Part shown: positions 7,801-9,077 of the stretch, piece by piece
How the letters are laid out: each line of letters starts with the position of its first letter
How positions within the stretch are numbered: position 1 is the stretch's first letter
NCBI GenBank assembly: GCA_011046315.1
Contig: DSAU01000560.1
Location: 1 to 9,077, forward strand
Reading direction: 5' to 3'
Origin: a bacterium
GTDB taxonomy: Bacteria > Zhuqueibacterota > Zhuqueibacteria > Thermofontimicrobiales > Thermofontimicrobiaceae
DNA length: 9,077 bases
Notes under the pieces: model-generated
The model's database searches: none
What the model was told of the DNA's origin: nothing
What the model saw: only the letters and a program-made list of their open reading frames with translations
Translations under genes and position numbers: made by a program

Positions 7801-7930
7801 GCCCGATGTACTGGTTTTCGGAAGCAATAACGTTTTCGATTGATTGGAATACAATACAATGAATGATGATCAAAATCATCCATACGAGACTTGGCGCAGA
7901 TTTCGATCCAGTTTTTACCTTTTGTCTCAT
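1805..7930 (-). CDS. sprA: SprA, outer-membrane translocon of the type IX secretion system
   Basis: This 2041-residue protein matches the SprA family, the very large outer-membrane beta-barrel through which type IX substrates exit (36 strands in the Flavobacterium structure). A signal peptide is visible (basic start, hydrophobic residues 16-29, likely cut near VIAS at 34-37). A SprA N-terminal domain follows from about 154, with SRTFQTIFGGDQVSLSVTG, RVTGNIGEKVTVSVDQDSE and SGLFGIKSQAQIG near 278. Later landmarks are AYIDDFEAAKKITPLG (about 778-793), an Asp/Asn/Gly-rich insert (925-1030) and the conserved VWVNELRLSDVKK (about 1317). Long amphipathic beta-strand repeats run to the C-terminus. 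A low-complexity Arg/Pro/Gly/Gln segment lies at 1676-1708. The frame is uninterrupted. At 2041 residues it is shorter than Flavobacterium SprA (about 2400). No clear Shine-Dalgarno site precedes the ATG; only AAGAG lies close by. It heads the operon. No other T9SS gene (gldKLMN, porV, sov) is in the window. Confidence 0.94.
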   Translation of the reverse strand: MRQKVKTGSKSAPSLVWMILIIIHCIVFQSIENVIASENQYIGLRLPTGEQYGMRLYTKQLARGLSILDFTEPTLQSPPKSIKRDVKIDSVGHQVTIEEKTFDVSLHLPAIYSLSEYTQYCLNQNVGIVWQEYKIKKLTGDRTERRGKDGIEIAIPVKIRSRTFQTIFGGDQVSLSVTGQINIRGGFRHEKRSQVKTAINRGSDYNFKMEQTQQFRVTGNIGEKVTVSVDQDSERPFDFENTIKLDYKGYDDEIIQSIQAGNISLSLPATRFVSFSGQNSGLFGIKSQAQIGNFHLTTIASQEKGENKTLTISGGAEEGVYNIKDYNYTRGIYFFVDDVYRDNYFPLKNGVHQYQVENIITDLEIYKSGPLYEHKQGRIYGWGQLNPNPDNPDTSIVDQENANGYWIRLEKDEYFLETSLGFIRLRNAISDGEMLAIAYRDSSGRTVGDINFDAQTDNIIFLKMLKPKTPRPSDQTWDLMFRHIYYLGSRNIDPDGFEVKIFFAPSSGDDQETINTSDGPMTYLRLFGLDEVDQSGNNIPDNIIDNNNNILRLGQGELEFPSLRPFADTLNTRLPRDKYVSAMYDTLNQSYIANESKFYIQVKSKNRSANYDLGWNVIEGSEEVTLNSARLVKDKDYIIDYYSGKLTILRDEATSPSANVEVNYQRNEMFQLEKKTLMGMRGEYKFWDNSFIGGTFLYLNQSTMDQKVRVGRGPMRNMIWDVNTALQFEPNFITKAINAFPIIETKQPSKLNFEGEVAQIIPNPNTLNNSATGDNNGVAYIDDFEAAKKITPLGVIYSSWRRSSSPLEVKKLQNPQTNMGTVLHVYKRYGRLIWYNPYEQVAIKEIWPNRDTHNPNTPQRVHVLTMDFTPADRPDDPEYEKPQSWAGIQKWLSSGYADQTDSKFLEIWVQGNAGRLNIDLGLISEDIIPNGRLDSEDIPENGIRNGLLDPGEDVGLDGMAGNDPNDFWDINGNGIRDDGEPLSYDDYYYTPGSYDYSGINGTEGNENDPGGRLPDTEDFNGNGSLDMINDFFRFTFSLAKDHPDTMFISGGQENEYGWRLYRVPLNEFKSIGNPDWSRIEYARIWIDSCFAKTVLRIAEINLVGNDWKEMGVMADDFSQVDTKNDTTVVAAVTNTHDNDDYIPPPGVSGVKDRITRVEAKEQSLILRIRDLEPGASGILRKTFFQAENYINYDKMKMFIHGGDAYGSGFSKDKTSIELFLRFGSDDNNYYEYRAPVFEGWEGNNMEIELNDMAMLKLTQPDSVTGLREKIFEDGRRFRVKGEPSLTNIRQLILGVKNITLPDSSGHPAYANTLVSAFSGEVWVNELRLSDVKKDKGMAFRARVSFQAADLFSLNAEINRKDADFHNVNQRFGGGNNEWSQNLSGNLALQKLLPRSWGLSIPVNFNYSERKSTPKYLPGSDILVTADTPDSVMEKIRNESITKGYGVSLSKNTRSNNFIIKNTLDRVSISYNTANSHSISSTHQYQDRTTHTANFNYSLVFPKDKYIEPFKWLNKMPILNKLSGVKLTYLPTTFSVKASGNRSQSKSLTRSGVETINETFIISRSFQTGYDPLRSVSLDFSRNYKSDMRDTPDALETLSQFKFGQLTDLDQSFSFKFNPNLFRWLKTNFSYSSNFKFSNNLQLRERGKSASNNSSAQASFTFDPENMINSLFKKSTGRAPQRGRRPTPGRGGAQKAPQDDKDKQEQGGGFSPIGMIGDGISFITSRIKPITMNITQRDNISSFGLSDSLRSMPTWEYMFGFERNPGMGHVADVGTNIGSDRLTKSISLSSGLKIIKQLDISLKYSYDENQNRTTTTTGGNSTSWFYTENGKGFAIPEWTIRYSGLEKMFFLKKIAQQISFDHNFSGNKQEAWQLQNHIQQKTKESYTKNFRPLAGLNFRMVKNITLNMRYNWSESVNLTLQGGSGGQRTLSSDLSVSASWSHTGGLRIPLPFLKNKELKNSVDVSVTFSMNSNSSFQKIRGQDWTETDMRESWTFEPNVNYSFSRNVRGGMHFKVGKNKNKRIGDTSLQELGINVTIAIRGS
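1811..1815 (-). promoter_or_regulatory. Ribosome binding site of the cyclase gene within the end of sprA
   Basis: On the minus strand GGGGA sits 7 bases before the cyclase ATG (1804-1802), inside the last sprA codons. The sprA stop TAA (1807-1805) is directly followed by that ATG, so the terminating ribosome can restart at once. The match to the anti-Shine-Dalgarno sequence is moderate. Confidence 0.5.
2807..2905 (-). other. Low-complexity Arg/Pro/Gly then Asp/Lys/Gln segment in the SprA barrel
   Basis: Residues 1676-1708 of SprA run from GRAPQRGRRPTPGRGG into KAPQDDKDKQEQGGG. The run is strongly basic, then mixed-charge, and rich in Pro, Gly and Gln. It interrupts the alternating beta-strand pattern on both sides, so it is most simply a flexible loop between barrel strands. 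The underlying DNA is more GC-rich than its surroundings. Confidence 0.6.
4991..5026 (-). other. EF-hand-like calcium-binding loop within SprA
   Basis: These codons encode DINGNGIRDDGE, residues 969-980 of SprA. The spacing fits the 12-residue EF-hand loop (Asp1, Asn3, Asn5, Gly6, Asp9, Glu12). Position 8 is Arg instead of the usual hydrophobic residue. A second such run, DFNGNGSLD, begins at residue 1018, and a poorer one, DQSGNNIPDN, lies near residue 531. Calcium binding is inferred from spacing only. Confidence 0.55.
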
Positions 7931-7954
7931 CTACTCTTGCTATGCTGATGGTAA

Positions 7955-7960
7955 ATTATC
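7955..7960 (-). promoter_or_regulatory. Candidate -10 box for sprA
   Basis: The minus strand reads GATAAT here (5 of 6 to TATAAT), 24 bases before the sprA ATG. The matching -35 position (GTTTAA or similar) is poor. The region is AT-rich, so such hexamers occur by chance. Confidence 0.2.
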
Positions 7961-8041
7961 GTTCCGAATTATTTAGTTAAACTTGCTGTTAGGGTAAATG
8001 TTCACAAAAAAATACCCCAGTAAAAAATATCCATCCTTAAT

Positions 8042-8059
8042 TTTATTGAATTTATTGAA
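8042..8059. repeat. Two tandem copies of TTTATTGAA
   Basis: TTTATTGAA occurs twice in direct succession (8042-8050 and 8051-8059), with a degraded third copy (ATTATTCAG) directly after. It lies about 110-130 bases upstream of the sprA start. It could be a regulator-binding repeat or simple AT-rich slippage. Confidence 0.4.
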
Positions 8060-8075
8060 ATTATTCAGAATAGCA

Positions 8076-8129
8076 CAGACGGGACCTTAAGAGGCGACAG
8101 GAATATTATCAGTTGAAACAGCCTGTCTG
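8076..8129 (+). repeat. Imperfect long-range stem with a competing alternative pairing
   Basis: CAGACGGG (8076-8083) can pair with CCTGTCTG (8122-8129) over 8 base pairs in plus-strand RNA, including one G-U pair. GACAGG (8096-8101) can instead pair with CCTGTC (8122-8127). The two pairings exclude each other. Both were read by eye without an energy calculation. Confidence 0.3.
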
Positions 8130-8141
8130 CTCGTTAATAAA

Positions 8142-8169
8142 AAATTAAGCGAGTGCTAACGCTTAATTT
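8142..8169 (-). repeat. Perfect 10-base inverted repeat, terminator-like on the minus strand
   Basis: AAATTAAGCG (8142-8151) and CGCTTAATTT (8160-8169) are perfect inverted copies around an 8-base loop. Read on the minus strand, the stem ends in TTT and continues TTTATT, giving a T-rich tail like a weak Rho-independent terminator. On the plus strand no T tract follows. Any minus-strand transcript reaching it would start within or beyond the permease gene, so it could shield sprA from antisense read-through, or it could be an operator between the two divergent genes. Confidence 0.45.
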
Positions 8170-8301
8170 ACTAAAAATCATAAATTTTACTATGAAACAC
8201 TTGAGTCAATAACAAGTTTAACTGATAACCTCCTTGAGGGCGAATGTTAATTTCTGAGCCAATTCGATTGTGTAAAAAATATGCGGCATGGATAAAACAG
8301 C

Positions 8302-8330
8302 TTGCTAAAATTTAGCGATTTACGTATATT
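8302..8330 (+). promoter_or_regulatory. Sigma70-like promoter of the LptF/G permease gene
   Basis: TTGCTA (8302-8307) and TATATT (8325-8330) are separated by exactly 17 bases, giving -35 and -10 boxes with 4 of 6 and 5 of 6 consensus matches. The predicted transcription start, near 8337, leaves a leader of about 39 bases before the permease ATG. A perfect palindrome, GCTAAA-A-TTTAGC (8304-8316), overlaps the -35 box and the start of the spacer, where a repressor would block polymerase. Confidence 0.5.
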
Positions 8331-8375
8331 GTAACTTAACACACAATAGCTGAGTTCCCAAGTTATTTTAAAATT

Positions 8376-9077
8376 ATGCACATTTTATCAAGACATATTA
8401 TTCGCCAACATATCGGTCCCTTCTTGTTCGGTTTCTTTATCATCACCTTAGTATTCATGCTCAATTTAGTTTTTAAAGAGCTGGGCAAAATATTAAGTAA
8501 AGGGCTGAACTTCTGGGTAATCCTTGAATTTTTTGCGCTCAATTTAGCATGGATCGTGGCGTTGGCGGTCCCGATGAGCGTATTGATGGCTTGTCTGATG
8601 GCGTTCGGCCAACTTTCAGCCGATAATGAGATTACTGCCATTAAATCAACCGGAATAAGCCTGTATCGTATAATTTCACCGGTGATCTGGTGTTCGATTG
8701 CACTGGTGCTGTTTCTTGTTTGGTTTAACAATTTTGTATTACCCGATGCAAACCATCGGCTCCGGTTATTAGCTCGCGATATTACATTGAAAAGGCCAAC
8801 GGTCAGCCTTGAGCCCGGCTATCTTTATGAAGATATTCCAGATATTTCAATTCGGGTGGAAGGGCTCAAAGAGCAAGAGGGCTTGTCGCTGGTGGAGGGG
8901 GTTCAGATTTATGATCGCAGTGATCCTGCTATAAATCGAACCATTGTTGCCCGGAATGGCGAAATATTGGTGAATAAGCAGACCGGCTTATTTCAGGTGA
9001 CGCTTTTTAGCGGAGAAATTCATGAGATTAATCACGATAAGCTTCAGCAATATACCCGGATAAAGTTCCCCCGCTAT
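8376..9077 (+). CDS. LptF/LptG (YjgP/YjgQ) family permease, N-terminal part (runs off right edge)
   Basis: The first 234 codons of an LptF/LptG-type inner-membrane permease are present; full-length members have roughly 350-430 residues. With LptB these proteins form the ABC transporter that extracts lipopolysaccharide from the inner membrane and pushes it towards the outer membrane. Visible features are the typical start MHILSRHIIRQHIGPFLFGF, membrane segments at about 14-33, 50-77 and 98-122, and the conserved cytoplasmic helix FGQLSADNEITAIKSTGIS (77-95), which contacts the ATPase. A periplasmic region begins near residue 130, matching the beta-jellyroll domain. The ATG at 8376 is the only start between the upstream stop TAA (8337-8339) and the conserved region. 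No Shine-Dalgarno sequence is seen in the leader. LptF and LptG cannot be told apart from this fragment, so no symbol is given. It is transcribed divergently from sprA. Confidence 0.93.
   Translation, partial: MHILSRHIIRQHIGPFLFGFFIITLVFMLNLVFKELGKILSKGLNFWVILEFFALNLAWIVALAVPMSVLMACLMAFGQLSADNEITAIKSTGISLYRIISPVIWCSIALVLFLVWFNNFVLPDANHRLRLLARDITLKRPTVSLEPGYLYEDIPDISIRVEGLKEQEGLSLVEGVQIYDRSDPAINRTIVARNGEILVNKQTGLFQVTLFSGEIHEINHDKLQQYTRIKFPRY

Larger units (their letters stand above)
7931..8375. other. Divergent intergenic region between sprA and the LptF/G permease
   Basis: This 445-base AT-rich region separates the divergent starts of sprA and the permease and must hold both promoters. It contains a tandem 9-base repeat (8042-8059), two inverted repeats (8076-8129 and 8142-8169) and a good promoter for the permease (8302-8330). 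No tRNA, rRNA or known riboswitch is recognisable. Two very short reading frames (7998-8090 and 8244-8315, both plus strand) are too weak to call as genes. For sprA the best -10 candidate is GATAAT on the minus strand (7960-7955), 25-30 bases before its ATG, without a convincing -35 box. Confidence 0.7.

Noticed and set aside
8151..8159. GAGTGCTAA, an exact match to one half of the CIRCE heat-shock operator (HrcA site)
   Set aside because: CIRCE needs TTAGCACTC nine bases to the left. The sequence there (GTTAATAAA) does not match, and no chaperone gene is nearby. The half-site overlaps the 10-base inverted repeat and is best taken as coincidence.
8229..8240. AAGGAGG on the minus strand (8235-8229), a perfect Shine-Dalgarno-like sequence
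   Set aside because: No ATG or GTG lies at a suitable distance on the minus strand; the nearest candidate is a TTG 13 bases away opening only a very short frame.
8363..8731. A 122-codon open frame on the minus strand at the permease start
   Set aside because: It is antisense to strongly conserved LptF/LptG sequence, has no family resemblance and includes unusual composition typical of a shadow frame.
1..9077. CRISPR array, insertion sequence, tRNA or other mobile-element signs
   Set aside because: No spaced direct repeats, transposase-like frames, terminal inverted repeats with target duplications or cloverleaf-forming sequences were seen. All five genes look like chromosomal envelope genes.

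Overview
The window carries five protein genes and one long intergenic region. Four genes lie on the minus strand as an apparent operon, transcribed from right to left: sprA (7930-1805), an M28-family protein best read as a secreted glutaminyl cyclase (1804-851), an ExbB/TolQ/MotA-type proton channel subunit (768-127), and the start of an ExbD/TolR partner that runs off the left edge (146-1). Diverging from sprA on the plus strand is the 5' part of an LptF/LptG-family permease (8376 to the right edge). The 445 bases between the two divergent units hold no convincing gene. They do contain inverted repeats, a tandem repeat and a good sigma70-like promoter for the permease.

SprA is the giant outer-membrane barrel of the type IX secretion system, so the host belongs to the Bacteroidota or a related phylum of the FCB superphylum. 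Two observations point away from classical Bacteroidota. First, exbB and exbD have strong Shine-Dalgarno sequences (AGGAGG, GAGGAG), which Bacteroidota rarely use. Second, SprA at 2041 residues is shorter than the roughly 2400-residue Flavobacterium protein. A Calditrichota-, Ignavibacteria- or KSB1-like lineage is my inference. No marker gene in the window settles it.

The genes suggest a cell-envelope theme. SprA would be the outer-membrane export pore. The glutaminyl cyclase would cap N-terminal glutamines exposed on exported proteins. ExbB/ExbD would turn the proton-motive force into mechanical work across the periplasm. The LptF/G permease would take part in lipopolysaccharide export. The close packing (stop and start codons abutting between sprA and the cyclase, a 20-base overlap between exbB and exbD) supports co-translation. 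The idea that this ExbBD pair serves SprA is a hypothesis from gene order only.
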